This document shows, one piece after another, positions 33,501 to 44,372 of a DNA stretch of 64,000 nt. How positions within the stretch are numbered: position 1 is the first letter of the stretch; every line of letters starts with the position of its first letter. The stretch is taken from NCBI GenBank assembly GCA_963969495.1, contig OZ018324.1, forward strand, positions 141,542,355 to 141,606,354, given 5' to 3'. Source of the stretch: Ceratothoa steindachneri (taxonomy: Eukaryota; Arthropoda; Malacostraca; Isopoda; Cymothoidae). A model generated the notes under the pieces. The model ran no database searches. It had not been told where the DNA came from and worked only from the letters and a program-made list of their open reading frames with translations. A program made the position numbers and the translations under genes.

Positions 33501-33850
33501 CGTAAATTTTAATTTTATTTACAACATAATTATGTAAGATTACTTAATTTTGGAAAAATAAAAATAAGTTATGAAGCATTCTAATTTACCTTTTTTAATA
33601 CAAAAACTACTCGGTCATTAATTCATGGCCATAAAAATTTTATTGGGAACGCGGAAATTATTTTAATTATTTTAAAGATTAAAATAAAATTAAAAGATTT
33701 GTAGTCATTATTTTCATGTCAAAAGTATTGAGATTTCTTTTTTGTATCAATATCATTCCAAAATCACTCACTCGATTGAGAGATGAATAATTTTACTGAC
33801 ATCCATTCATTATTCCAATATTGTGCGTTCTGCTAAAAAAAAATTAAAGC
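30532..33850. other. Anonymous AT-rich DNA, no gene seen
   Basis: Contains the short degenerate repeats at 30880-31150 listed separately. No coding region could be supported. Confidence 0.5.
30880..31150. repeat. Degenerate tandem repeats, period about 40-50 bp
   Basis: Variants of AAAAGGNTAGCCTANTCCTT followed by GTTAACATTCTT recur five or six times (near 30935, 30955, 31000, 31030, 31065 and 31125), with varying spacers. This is an old minisatellite. Confidence 0.75.
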
Positions 33851-33857
33851 CCTGCGT

Positions 33858-33884
33858 ATATATATATATATATATATATATATG

Positions 33885-33938
<54 letters not shown>
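33858..33938. repeat. (TA)n microsatellite
   Basis: About 80 bp of TA repeat broken once by GC. It borders the left arm of the inverted-repeat unit that follows. Confidence 0.95.
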
Positions 33939-34326
33939 TGAGAAACTCACAAAGTGGCGCGTGAATAGAGCAATAAATCAAATAAAATACCACAGGAAAA
34001 TGAAAGGCGGATTCTAAATACTTTCGAACATGTTCAGTTCATTATCAAGGACCATAAAGAAAAATTTAGATAAGTGGACCCTGTTATTAAAAATTTAAGA
34101 TTATTTATAATGAAATTGCCCATTTTAAATCTTAGCCCTTTGATTTATTAATTTATTTATGTTTCTCTGGTTTATTTTTATGTATTCACGATTATGTGTG
34201 TATGTATTTATCTTAGTGACCTAAATGTCTAAATTTGGATTTATACTTCATATACGTCTTTGATAATAATTCTCTATTTTTTGCCCTTTCATTGTACATG
34301 AGCGAGGCATTATTACTCTGTTGTCT

Positions 34327-34380
<54 letters not shown>

Positions 34381-34465
34381 AGCTTTGTAATATTTTTCGT
34401 TATTCCTTAATAATGAAATGAACAAGTTCAAAAGGTCTTGAAATCCACCTTTCATTTTCCTGTTG
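33939..34465. mobile_element. (TA)n-associated inverted-repeat unit A
   Basis: The left arm starts AAACTCACAAAGTGGCGCG and continues with CACAGGAAAATGAAAGGCGG (33991-34010) and TTCTAAATACTTTCGAACAT. The sequence CAACAGGAAAATGAAAGGTG on the minus strand (about 34464-34412) is its inverted partner over about 54 bp, at roughly 75-80 percent identity by eye. A second (TA)n tract lies inside, at 34329-34378. Read on the minus strand, TTGATAATGAAC...GTTCGAAAG at 34048-34022 is the shared stem motif. No protein is encoded. Confidence 0.75.
34329..34378. repeat. (TA)n microsatellite
   Basis: About 50 bp of pure TA repeat inside inverted-repeat unit A. Confidence 0.97.
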
Positions 34466-35770
34466 GATTTTTGGCAAATATATATCCCTTTTCAGCAATA
34501 GTTATAAAGATTTAATAAAGATTTTTCTATTTAACCTTTTAGATAAGCCCTATTGGGCCAAGTTCGTGAAAATTAATTGTTGAATAGGACGGGAAATTTC
34601 ATATATTTGCTTAAATCCTTCTTATATTAGAAATCTTTATTTAAGCGTTAAAACTATAAAAGATTATTTGCTTTTCTTCGAGCATCAATCCTGACATCAT
34701 ATCTCACATATTATTTTTGGTAATCTTACAAAAATCCTTTAGTATCTCTGTATATTCTAGTTGAAATGTCACCGATGCATAATCATATCGAAGAGTGAGT
34801 AAATGTGCCTTGCCTTGCCTACGTATGCAGAAAAACGTATCAATGCTTTGCTTACCTGAATTGGCTAAGAGAATTATCAAACAATAGCACTGTGGTGAGG
34901 AAACCATTTCGGAAATTGATTGCCTGTACTGCTACCCCCCGTTATCAGTAATAATAATCTATATTTGAGTCAATTTTATGATAGCAGTATTAACAGATAT
35001 AATGTTGAAAGGTTTAAAAAATATCAGATAACTTTCTAAAATTCACTATATTACTGCCGTTCAAATTATTATTTTTCTGTGATAGTTTTAATATAAGTGC
35101 CTCAATTATTCACCTTAATAAGAGCCGTAATTTCTATTATCATATTTAATAATTTGGAATCTTATGTTACCAGCATTTTAATTGGCACATATCCTTCACC
35201 GGGAAATGCCTTGAAATCACATGCACTAAGACTTGGAAAATTCATAAAATGAAAGCTCAGATTCAATGCACAGTAAGAAAGGAAGCAACTAAGGAAAGAC
35301 CTGATCAACGTGAGGAAAGCCATGCGTACATTCTCACTCAACGTCTGGATCAACACTGAGCCATTGCTCGCCGCTGAGACAATTTGAACACCACTAAGAG
35401 AATAACTATGGTATATTTAGTAGATTCGCATGAATAAAGAGAAGAAAGAGTGTTTGAATTACTCTTTTCTGTCGCGAGCTGGCATGGATGAGCAAGAATG
35501 CCATTTAAACTTACCTGGTGCATATATCAACACACTTAATCATATTTACCTCCGAAAAATCACGTCTAAAAGACACCTGATTCTAAGCCCGAGCTTCGAA
35601 ACGGGGAATCTTAATTAAATCCAGATTTGGGGGCGAATTCCTTGGATATTTTTTTAAAGAAAACATTTCATGATAAATACTTTTAAAATAATGAAAAAGG
35701 TACACGAATGCAGTTGTCAAGTTCATTGGTTCATTCTACACTTTTAGACATCATGGGTATGGGGAAAAAT
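34466..35770. other. Anonymous AT-rich DNA, no gene seen
   Basis: No supported feature. Open frames at 34907-34704 and 35356-35162 on the minus strand lack motifs. Confidence 0.5.
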
Positions 35771-37140
35771 GCTTAAATAGCCAAAGTAATTCATGCTTTA
35801 TCGAGAAACAATCTAATATTTAGTCACTTAAACAGGTAAGATAAAGGAAAGCACCAACTATTAGCCAAATACTCAAGTGTGAATTTAAAATGATGCATTA
35901 GTAGGTACATACTTTATAAGGAGGGTAGAAATTAGTATAAGCAGCCAAATGATCCGTGTAGAATAAAGCGAATGGATAAAAGGAAAAAAATTCTTTATCA
36001 GCAAAAGAAACACAGGGAGATAGAGAAATCCACTAATTATGAAACAAATAAAGCTATGTGCTATAGAGGAGACCAATTTCTTAATGTGGGATATAACATC
36101 AGTTTTAATAATAAAAAAACACAAGGGTTACTAAGGAAATATTCATTACTATCCTAATAAATTCATATGGGATCTAGGAAGCCAGTAATTAGCACTCTAT
36201 CAAAATAAATTTATTTGCGATAGAGGAATCTAGTCCTCAGCAGACAAATAAATTCAGGTAAGATATAGAAACACAGATATATAGCCAAATAATCATGTGC
36301 AATAGAAAGAAGGAGAAAATAACACCAAACTCTTCAAATGTTATATGAGATTAATAGCCAAAACTATATGAGGAATCCACGCAAGTATAACAATAAATAT
36401 GAATTATGACAAATAATAGAAACCAGGCATAAGCAGGCAAAATATTCAATTAAGATAGAGTAAACTTGTCTTACGTTAACAAAAACTAATGTACAACAGA
36501 GGAAAAAATTATCATGCTAATAAACTAAGGGATGAGGGTGGAAACCAGATTTAGCATCACAATAAAATTACTTGTGATAGAGAAAACCAGTCTTCAGCAA
36601 AATAATAAATCCATGAGAGTTTGAAAAAGCAATTCATATGTATCAAGATAAATATCTGCGTGATAGAGTACAACATGGATGTGGATAGAGGAAACCACTC
36701 ATTACATTCAAAAGGAAATTATGTGGGATATAGGTTCCCCGGCATTAATACTAAAATATAATCTTAATGGTTAAAGGACACTAGTTAGTAGATTTGAAAT
36801 AACATATTGGATAAAGAATAGCAGTCATTAGATTTTAAATAAGATGTTGGATAGAAGAAATCATTCATTGCCAGTCAAATACCATTTGGAATGGAGAAGA
36901 AGCAATAACCACCCCTAAAAATTTTATGTTTCATAGAATAAACAGCTAAACAAACTTATGTGCGACGAAGTAAACCTCTCTTTAGCAAACAAATAAATAA
37001 ATAGACCTAGGAAGGAAGTAACGAGTCATTAGCAACAAAGTAGTTTTCTCTGTTAAGTGAAACCATTCTTATTGGATAAATTATCACGTGGGATAAGAAC
37101 GTCATAAAGTATGAAAAGATGAACTTTGCAAAATGTTATA
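35770..37140. repeat. Diverged minisatellite field, ~40 bp unit
   Basis: Variants of a unit resembling GATAGAGGAAACCAGTCATT followed by AGCAAACAAATAAATTCATGTG recur more than twenty times with much variation. Clear examples are GATAGAGGAATCTAGTCCTC (36220), GATAGAGAAAACCAGTCTTC (36575), GGATAGAGGAAACCACTCAT (36683), GAATAGCAGTCATTAG (36807) and GATAGAAGAAATCATTCATT (36852). Short open frames inside are chance. The same unit type continues at 38100-38262 and at 40968-41150, on either side of inserted elements. Confidence 0.8.
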
Positions 37141-37149
37141 CGAGTTAGC

Positions 37150-37830
37150 TCTTTTTCATATCCCCAAATTCATTCCAACTTAACAGTTTCAACCATAAAT
37201 TTATTCAATCTCTTCCTAAAACTCTCCACGTAGGAGGCTACTATTAAATCACTCCAGAATCTATTCTATTCCATTCATCTACCCGTCGAATTGTAAACTA
37301 AATTCTGCATATCTCTTTCCTAAACAAAACCGAGTTTAACTTAAGCCAATTGCTACCTGTCCTATCTTGTCTAGATAAAAAAGACTTACCTACAGATGTA
37401 TCTCCCGTATTATAACCTTTAACCCACATGAAGACCACTGGATAACTTGTTTATATCGTAAGTATGTTTAGTCTTTTAAGCTTTTATAGATAAGGTAAGC
37501 TCCTCAATCCAAGAATTATCGCAGTCATCCTGTTTTGTAGTCTTAAGCAAACCAATATCGATCCTATAATAGAGTGACAAAAATTACACCCTCAATATAC
37601 CATAATAGCATATTAGCTCTATTCTTTGCACTTAATTATTGATTTCTAGTGCGGAGGTCGTGAATTATAGAAACAGCAGTCTCTATTGGATAATGACTTT
37701 TCTGAAACTCTCCCATTTTACTTATAATTATTCACTAGATTACATTTAAATAGAGTAAGTAGACCGCACTTGTTTATATTAAATTCAATTTGCCATTTCT
37801 ACACCCATTAAAGTAGTTTGGTCAATTTGT
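37150..37830 (-). mobile_element. CR1-like LINE 3' fragment (RT C-terminus), decayed
   Basis: On the minus strand, frames read NWLKLNSVLFRKEICRI, then VDEWNRIDSGVI, and fragments near the end of a CR1-type ORF2, where family members carry LxxxRxRxxxRxxFFxxRVVxxWNxLP. A more upstream part, near 37770-37800, encodes a stretch like WQ.EFN, typical of the block before the RT thumb. The order fits a 5'-truncated copy with many frameshifts. A better preserved relative lies at 48250-50790. It interrupts the minisatellite field. Confidence 0.65.
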
Positions 37831-38089
37831 TTTACACTGCTCTTTACTCTGTACGGAGTGTACAAAAGTCAAAGATAAACAATGATTCCCATTTTGGAGT
37901 GGCAATGCTTTGAGATTTCGCGTTGAGCTTTCTATGAAGAGAATCATTCCTGTAGGATCATTCTTTAATCTGAAAGTATTAAATAACCATTCAAAGTTTA
38001 TAAAAGCACAGAGTACTAAAGACTGTAAAGTAAATTTCAAATTCATCATGTCGTTATTTGCTACATCGATATCCTGATTTATTTTCATA

Positions 38090-38262
38090 ATAAATTATAT
38101 GTTTAATATATTAAAAGTGATAGAGAAATCAGTTATTACTAATAAAATAAACTTATGCTTGACAAATTTAATTCTTTATCCACTTTTGTTAAGTCATATG
38201 AGAAAGAGAAATCAGCATAAGAGGCCAATTCACTCATCTGAGATTAGAAAACAATTCACTAA
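38090..38262. repeat. Minisatellite field, continued
   Basis: GTGATAGAGAAATCAGTTAT (38117) and GAAAGAGAAATCAGCATAAG (38202) are further variants of the 35.8-37.1 kb unit. The piggyBac element inserted at its right edge, in CTAA/TTAA. Confidence 0.65.
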
Positions 38263-38743
38263 CCCATTAATACTGCTTGGCAACTAGAGTTGCCACTATA
38301 GTTTTTACGTTAGATGTGGGACAAATTTATTTCCTGACCATGAACTTTTATTTCTCGATGTCAAAAAAGCCTGGATTTATGTAAAACACTATGTTTGGCA
38401 GTGTTGTGCTAAAAAAAAATAGATGTACATTGTATTTATTTAACTGTGTTATACGCGAGCATAAACATGGCTTCGACACCTCTCTCCAAAACGTAAGTAC
38501 TTTATTTATATTTTTGTTTAAGTTTAATTAAAATGTGAAGATTAAATCCATAAATGAGCATATTTTATATATATAAAAAAAATAATTCCTATAACATGAT
38601 TTATTATAACTTAGAAAAAGATCCTACTTTTCGTGGCAACCAAAGTAACCAGTCGGCATAAAAGATATAGAAAAATTTGCTGCGAGCGTGAATATGTCAA
38701 AGGAGTCTCCCTAATATTGTTGTTTAATATTTAAGAAGAAATA

Positions 38744-38780
<37 letters not shown>

Positions 38781-38820
38781 TTATCTAAAATACTACCCTT
38801 TCATATATATATATATATAT
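38744..38820. repeat. (TA)n microsatellites, two tracts
   Basis: Pure TA repeats at about 38744-38776 and 38803-38820, separated by unrelated sequence. They directly border foldback unit B. Confidence 0.95.
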
Positions 38821-39000
38821 GAATGCAATGTCGCGCAGGAAAAAAATGAAAAGGTGTTTCCAAGTACTTTCGAACTTTATTAAATTATCCTTTATAAGGA
38901 ACTTAATGAAGTTCGAAAGTACTTAGAAACACCTTTTCATTTTTTTACTGCGTGACATTGCATTCATTTTCTATCTTCACGTGATACTTTGTGAGTTTTG
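38821..39000. mobile_element. (TA)n-associated foldback unit B
   Basis: GAATGCAATGTCGCGCAGGA at the left pairs with the reverse complement of the sequence ending at 38965 (GAATGCAATGTCACGCAGTA). Pairing continues through AATGAAAAGGTGTTTC and AAGTACTTTCGAACTT, about 57 bp per arm with a 30-base centre. Both arms end inward in the shared stem motif; the clearer copy is GGAACTTAATGAAGTTCGAA. Outside the right arm lies TTCACGTGATACTTTGTGAG (38976-38995), the inverted form of the end motif in unit A. Confidence 0.85.
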
Positions 39001-39027
39001 AATTTCATAAATATATATATAATTTTT

Positions 39028-39103
39028 AATAAGAAACCAATGGCGGGGAGCATACTTAAATCTGTTGGATTTAAGTCTGCTCCTCGCCATTGGTTTCTAA
39101 TTG
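39028..39103. repeat. Small foldback hairpin C
   Basis: AAGAAACCAATGGCGGGGAG and its partner, which reads AGAAACCAATGGCGAGGAGC on the minus strand, pair over about 34 bp with a 7-base loop CTGTTGG. This sequence is not related to unit B by eye. It lies between (TA)n tracts in the piggyBac intron. Confidence 0.9.
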
Positions 39104-39140
39104 AAAACTAAATTTATGCTGCACTGCAAAAAATACCTAC

Positions 39141-39141
<1 letters not shown>

Positions 39142-39211
<70 letters not shown>
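39142..39211. repeat. (TA)n microsatellite
   Basis: About 70 bp of pure TA repeat, inside the apparent piggyBac intron, 45 bases upstream of the acceptor. Confidence 0.97.
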
Positions 39212-39215
<4 letters not shown>

Positions 39216-40485
39216 ATTCATGTAGCATGTATATGTATATACAGTATGTATCTTTATATCTGTAGGTTCGACGCCAATGACATTTTCAACATCCTTGAAG
39301 ATGAAGAACAACGGGGTGTCGAGGTAACATTTCTCCCCCTTGAAGAGAATGCTTTAGCAGATTCAGATATTGAATCCGATAAAAGTGACGATGAAACAGA
39401 ACTGAACTTAAAAAATATGCAACCTCAGAAAAATTTGGATTCATCTTTCGTAAATCGAGACAATATATTGTCATTCAATGCTATTTTAATAATCTCTGGT
39501 TATAACAACTCCATTCTAGATAGTTGTATTGGAATACAGATCTTGATGTGGATAACATTTTAGTTAGTGAAAATATGCGACGAGAGACATTTGAAAGTAT
39601 AATGCGCGTTCTTGATAAATAATGATCGCTATTATAAAGTTAGTCCTATTTTTTAAAATTTAAATAAATCATCCCAAATTGATGATTAGCCTAAAGATGT
39701 TTGTGTTGATGAAGCAATTGTGCCATATTATTGCAATCACAGCATGAAACAGTTTATCAGGGGGAAAGCCAATGCTGTTTGATATAAACTGTGGGTTCTA
39801 TCTGGTTCGGATGGATACATGTTTCATGTAGAAACTTATTTTGGAAGCTCAACAAAATTTACTGTAACTGGGTTAGGTCAAAGTGGAGATGTTGTTTTTG
39901 GTTTAGTTAAAAGCGCAAATATAAGGATTAGAAAGTGTTTAAATTTTGATAACCTGTTTACTTCCTGTCCTCGTTTGAATGAACTTTCAAATAGTGGTAT
40001 TGCAGGAACTGGTACTATAAGAGAAGGAAGTTTGTGAAATGCACCATTACCAGCTTCTAAAGTGCTAGAGAAAAGGGAAAGAGGCCATGTTGAGTTGGTG
40101 TGTACTAATGATCAAATTTTAATGAAGTGGAAATACAATAAAGTGATGACAGTTGCTTCAAATAAATTTGGTATTGACCTAAATCAAAGTTCCCCCGATG
40201 GTCGCGAGTTAATAAAAAGAGATTATAGTTCCTATGCCTAATGCCATTGAAGCTTATAATAAGCATATGGGTGGAGTTGGTCTAAGTGATCAATTGGTTG
40301 CGAATTACCACATCAGAATTCGAGCTCGCAAATGGTATTTGCCCATTATTTACTTGGAGTATCTGCTGTTTATCTGTCAACGTTTGGCTTTTGTATAAAA
40401 GATTTGAAAATACCATTTAACTTCGGGAATTTTTAAGAGAAATTGTGCTTCAATCATTCAAGCTATCTAGAATAAACATAATAAA

Positions 40486-40815
40486 GAATTAAGAATTAAA
40501 TTATTTTCATTTTACCATCGCAAATTGTTATGCTTTGACAATCAACTAAAATCATAGAGGGAAATGCAGGAGATGAAGTAAGGACGGATAATTTGGATCA
40601 CTAGCCAGGACCTATACCATCTAAATACTCAAGATGTAAGCATTGCGCCAAGAAAACGAAGTATGAGTTAAAAAATGTCATGTTACACTTCATATTTTAT
40701 GCATGCGGCCATATAATTTAACATAATATATGTGTCAGCGTGTTTTAATAATAAAATATTAAGAAGTAAACTATTTTCATTTTCCCATTGCAAATTGTTA
40801 TGCTTTGATTGGCGA
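40486..40815 (+). repeat. Direct repeat pair near the piggyBac 3' end
   Basis: TATTTTCATTTTACCATCGC with the following AAATTGTTATGCTTTGA at about 40501-40540 recurs as TATTTTCATTTTCCCATTGC with the same continuation at about 40770-40810. The spacing is 270 bp. The segment between includes the decayed zinc-finger codons. A partial internal duplication is the likely origin. Confidence 0.8.
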
Positions 40816-40967
40816 TTGGCCACTTTAGTTGCAATCCCTGTATTTGTCATTGTAAATAAAATATATTAATTCCAAAGGAATATAATTTTATTCGTTACAC
40901 TAAAATGAAGTTTAAAAAATATAATATCAATAACTTAAACTATAAATTGCTGGCATTAATGGGTTAA

Positions 40968-41150
40968 TATCCTCAAAAAACTCATCTGGAAAAGAAATTT
41001 TCAATAACAGCCGAAAAGCTCATGTTGTATACAGGAAATGAGCCAGTTAAATTCTAATTTGGAAAGTTGATATAGAATACCAGTCATTTGGTGCCAAACG
41101 ATTTGATATGGAATAGTAAACGAGTCAAGAGCAGCCCTGTAAACTGATGT
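40968..41150. repeat. Minisatellite field, continued after piggyBac
   Basis: GATATAGAATACCAGTCATT (41069) and similar phrases match the 35.8-37.1 kb unit. This shows that the piggyBac element split a pre-existing array. Confidence 0.65.
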
Positions 41151-43990
41151 GGCTTAAAGAATCCTTTTGCGAAAGCATAATTTGTACTATGCCACCATGA
41201 TTGTTTTTCAATGGAACTATTTCAGATACTGTCAATTGCTATAAAAGTTTACTCTATAATGTTCTGCAAACCTATGAAAAACTGCTTTATTTAACGCTTG
41301 TTTAGCAACTGTCAGGACATATAAGACCTAAATAAAGAAACAGAGAGCCATTACCCAAACTGTGAAGATGGCTACAGGAGATTCTCGAGAGATACTCAAA
41401 TTTTTCCTCTCAATATCTCTAGTTCGACTCCATGAGCTTGTTAGAAGGAATACAGTTTTCACGCTCGCACGCCCGCGGTCAAACCAATGATCACTTCGAA
41501 GAAGAAGACTACTTTTGCTTTCACTTTTGAGCCCAATATATGAACTGGCGACCAATGGAGCCAAGTCCACTTCAGTAATGAAGTTATCACCATTTTATTT
41601 AGATTAGAAGTCTATATATTTCTTCGTAGCACAGCAGAAAAATAGGATTGTGTGCCAATTCCTACGCAAAGAGTGAGAAGTTTTGGAAAGCAGGTTTTCT
41701 GTTATGTGGCATGATTTCGCTCCAAGGCTGTGAGCCACAATTTCACTTATGTCACTCACTGAATACAATTTTCATGCAGTATAATCTACCCTTCAATACG
41801 GCTTAGTCGTTAAAGACATTCCAGGATGAAAAGCATGTTCTGACCAGACATGCTGAGAATTTGTACCTGAATCTCACTTAAAAATATTAACACACTGGAA
41901 GAGAAGTCTAGAGTGACAAATCCAAAACAGTTTAATAAATGTGAGAAATTCATCAAGATGAATAGAGCAAGATTACTGCGCAAGAGTATTAGCAGTTGGT
42001 TCTTTCCTTCGGTAGCAGATTTCAAAGTATTATTAAGAATAAACCGTTATGAAACTAATACGAATGTTTTGAGTAATAATTTGATCATTATATTCCAATG
42101 AAATTGGTTTCCCTTGAAGTTATCTGCTGTTTCTTTTTGTTTAGATTACCATTTAAAATACCTTTAAAAATTCATGTAGCGATGAATCAAGAAGTAGACC
42201 TGATTGAAGAAAACCAATATTATTTTTGGATTCGATTCATCACAATAGAATTATTCTCTATCAGCTAGATCTTAGACAATGAAGTTGGTGTTAGGCAGTT
42301 TTATCGTTTTTGTCTGTCCTCCTTATATGTCTGCCTCTTCTTTACCTGTTTGAAGGGCTTCCCCTACATTTGTAAATGGGCAGGTTGATCAATTAAATTA
42401 AAACGAGATTAGGCTCAGGTTTTTTGAATGATTGGTGAAAATAGGATTATTAATTTATCCAGAAATATATTTCGGAATCTCTAGAACAATAAGAAATAAA
42501 ACTCAAAACTAACTAATATACTAAATAATGCATATCCTTTCATGAAGAATTTTAGCGTCTCATCTGATCTCTTCATCCCATCGCACGTTAAACCCATTTT
42601 CTATTGTACAATTCACTTTATATTCACAAACCATTATATAAAAGAGCGCTGAAACAAAAGATCGCAGAAACAAAAGATCGCATGTAAGACTCTGGGAATA
42701 TTATCTATTCACTTTAGATTAACAATGAAGCCCTTTGCTCCTCACCAGAACATCTGTCTGAAAATCTCCTTCATAAATGAAAATAATACTTATATGGAAA
42801 ATGGTTCTTTAATCTTTTCTTAAATATATCAAAGCAAAAATTAGGGAAAGAGATTTACAATGCCTCTCACTAAACCATCCGAATATACGTTTAAATCTTT
42901 GTATGTTAAAGGATTTCTAAAATAATATGCTTGAAATGATGTGTAAAATGTGAGAAAGTAGTACCATTTAAAATGGCTGCTACTCGTAAGTTGGATGGTG
43001 GAAGTAAACAGCATAAACTGTAGTTCGTTTTCGTTCTATGATGCTTTTATAGTTCCCAATCGGTCTAAGATTCACTTTTTGGCCAAAAAGGTGCCCAATT
43101 TGCTTGCAGCTGATCCGCAGTGAGTTGAGGTATAGATACATTTCTTTGATAGAAAACCTTCCAGAATCATCATTTGGCGAGGTTCACAATTTATTCAGAG
43201 GTTGTTTGTGTTTTGAAACAGAATTATTCTTCTAATTGTGCGTTTTACTCTTCTTTGTAGTATGCTTAATTTCTCTTTCTTGGGGATAAATCGTTAGGCA
43301 TCGCGTGAGAGTATTAGTTGTACATCTAATATATTAATTTTTGGATCAGGCTTCGAGTCCTCATGTGAGCATTTAATTTTTGTACTCCACATTTGTAGCC
43401 GTAAGGACTAGAGTCATATGTGTGTTTTAACAAAACCATAGTAGGAAATAGTGCTAGAAGTACTTCTGAATAACTAAATCCTGTTGAGAAGAGGTTTTCC
43501 TGGGTCAAGTTCGTTAACTCAGCATTCATTCCTCATTAGGTCCGCGATGTTTTTAGACCTTCTGAGGACAAAATACATGTCAATAAATCACGCTCACCCA
43601 TTAACAAATCCGATTCTCGTCTATAAGGGAAATCCAGCTGGGTGAGGTGAGTTTTTAACGTACAGTTTAAAAAGCTCACTCCACCTGAATACTCACACAA
43701 AAAAACGATATGGTTACCGAAATTACCCTACTTTTGTTGAACATGGACAACCCTAAAATGTCCATTAAGAACATAGGAAATCTTAAAATTCTCAAACATA
43801 TTTGACACACCAATCACAAATATAATAAAAGGTATACATCGACCAAAAACTTATCTTCAGAACTAGACAAGACACTAATTCTATCTAATAAAAAATACTA
43901 AGTAGTGATTAAATGCCCTACAACAAACTGCCCTAACACATAAGAAAATAAGACAATGTACGGGCACACAAACTATTCCTTTATGGCATG
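41150..43990. other. Anonymous DNA, no gene seen
   Basis: No supported coding region. A 17-base phrase, GAAACAAAAGATCGCA with one extra base, is duplicated in tandem at about 42649-42682. Confidence 0.5.
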
Positions 43991-44009
43991 GACCTCCTAA
44001 ACTACAGGC

Positions 44010-44372
44010 ATGTGTACGTTGAGAAGGTCATCAAAAACCTCTTGTTTAAATTCAACAAAAATGGACGGTTTTCTCACTCTTCGAGGAGCACTACAAGATC
44101 AAGCTGGTGGAAAAAGTCATTTATGTCGGCAACACACTCACATACGCACAAAGCATAGAAAAACAACAACAAAATTTAAGACCACACAAGTCTCTCTTTT
44201 ACCTCAAAATGAGAAACCAAACAAACATCTGCCAAGAGACCACGTATGTTTCAAATGCAGTGAGGTAAGGCACCTATACATAAAATGCAAGGGCACCCTC
44301 CTCCTCTGCATTAATTGCAGCTACAACTATGTTGCCCTAAGCATAAAGTGCCTTTACCCCTCCTCCCTTTAA
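44010..44372 (+). pseudogene. LINE ORF1 fragment with CCHC knuckles
   Basis: Open frame of 120 codons with no clear natural start. CFKCSEVRHLYIKC fits C-x2-C-x4-H-x4-C exactly. CINCSYNYVALSIKC follows, with valine where the histidine should be, so the second knuckle is damaged. This is the nucleic-acid-binding part of a gag-like ORF1. The Lys/Thr/Gln-rich region upstream is normal for the family. Confidence 0.65.

Larger units (their letters stand above)
38505..39254 (+). other. Apparent intron of the piggyBac transposase
   Basis: The donor GTAAGT follows AAAAC and the acceptor TATCTGTAG precedes GTTCGACGCC, which would restore an open frame across the joint. The 0.75 kb between contains (TA)n tracts and two foldback units (38821-38965 and 39028-39103). 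These were presumably inserted after the element arrived or were tolerated because they would be spliced out. No transcript evidence is available. Confidence 0.55.
38467..40735 (+). pseudogene. piggyBac transposase with apparent intron, broken
   Basis: piggyBac transposases are DDE/DDD cut-and-paste enzymes with a C-terminal cysteine-rich finger. An ATG at 38467 opens MASTPLSKT and runs into AAACGTAAGT, a good splice donor. The sequence resumes after an acceptor-like TATCTGTAG (39255-39264) as FDANDIFNILEDEEQRG, which is acidic like known N-termini. Then come LDVDNILVSENMRRETF (39545), VCVDEAIVPYY and MKQFIRGKAN (39700-39770) with the catalytic aspartate block, YKLWVLSGSDGYMFHVETYF (39785), KRDYSS, YNKHMGGVGLSDQLV (40260) and RARKWYLPIIY. 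A decayed finger, RCKHCAKKTKYELK, lies near 40640. Stops and shifts occur at 39560, 39620, 39780 and 40037, among others. Confidence 0.85.
38263..40963 (+). mobile_element. piggyBac element, complete ends, inactive
   Basis: The left end CCCATTAATACTGCTTGG and the reverse complement of the right end CCCATTAATGCCAGCAA share CCCATTAAT and part of what follows. The right end is flanked by TTAA (40964-40967) and the left by CTAA (38259-38262), one base away from the TTAA that piggyBac elements duplicate. The span is 2701 bp. Inside is a transposase pseudogene in two apparent exons and a pair of direct repeats near the 3' end (40486-40545 and 40756-40815). It sits in the minisatellite field, which resumes beyond it. 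Confidence 0.88.
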
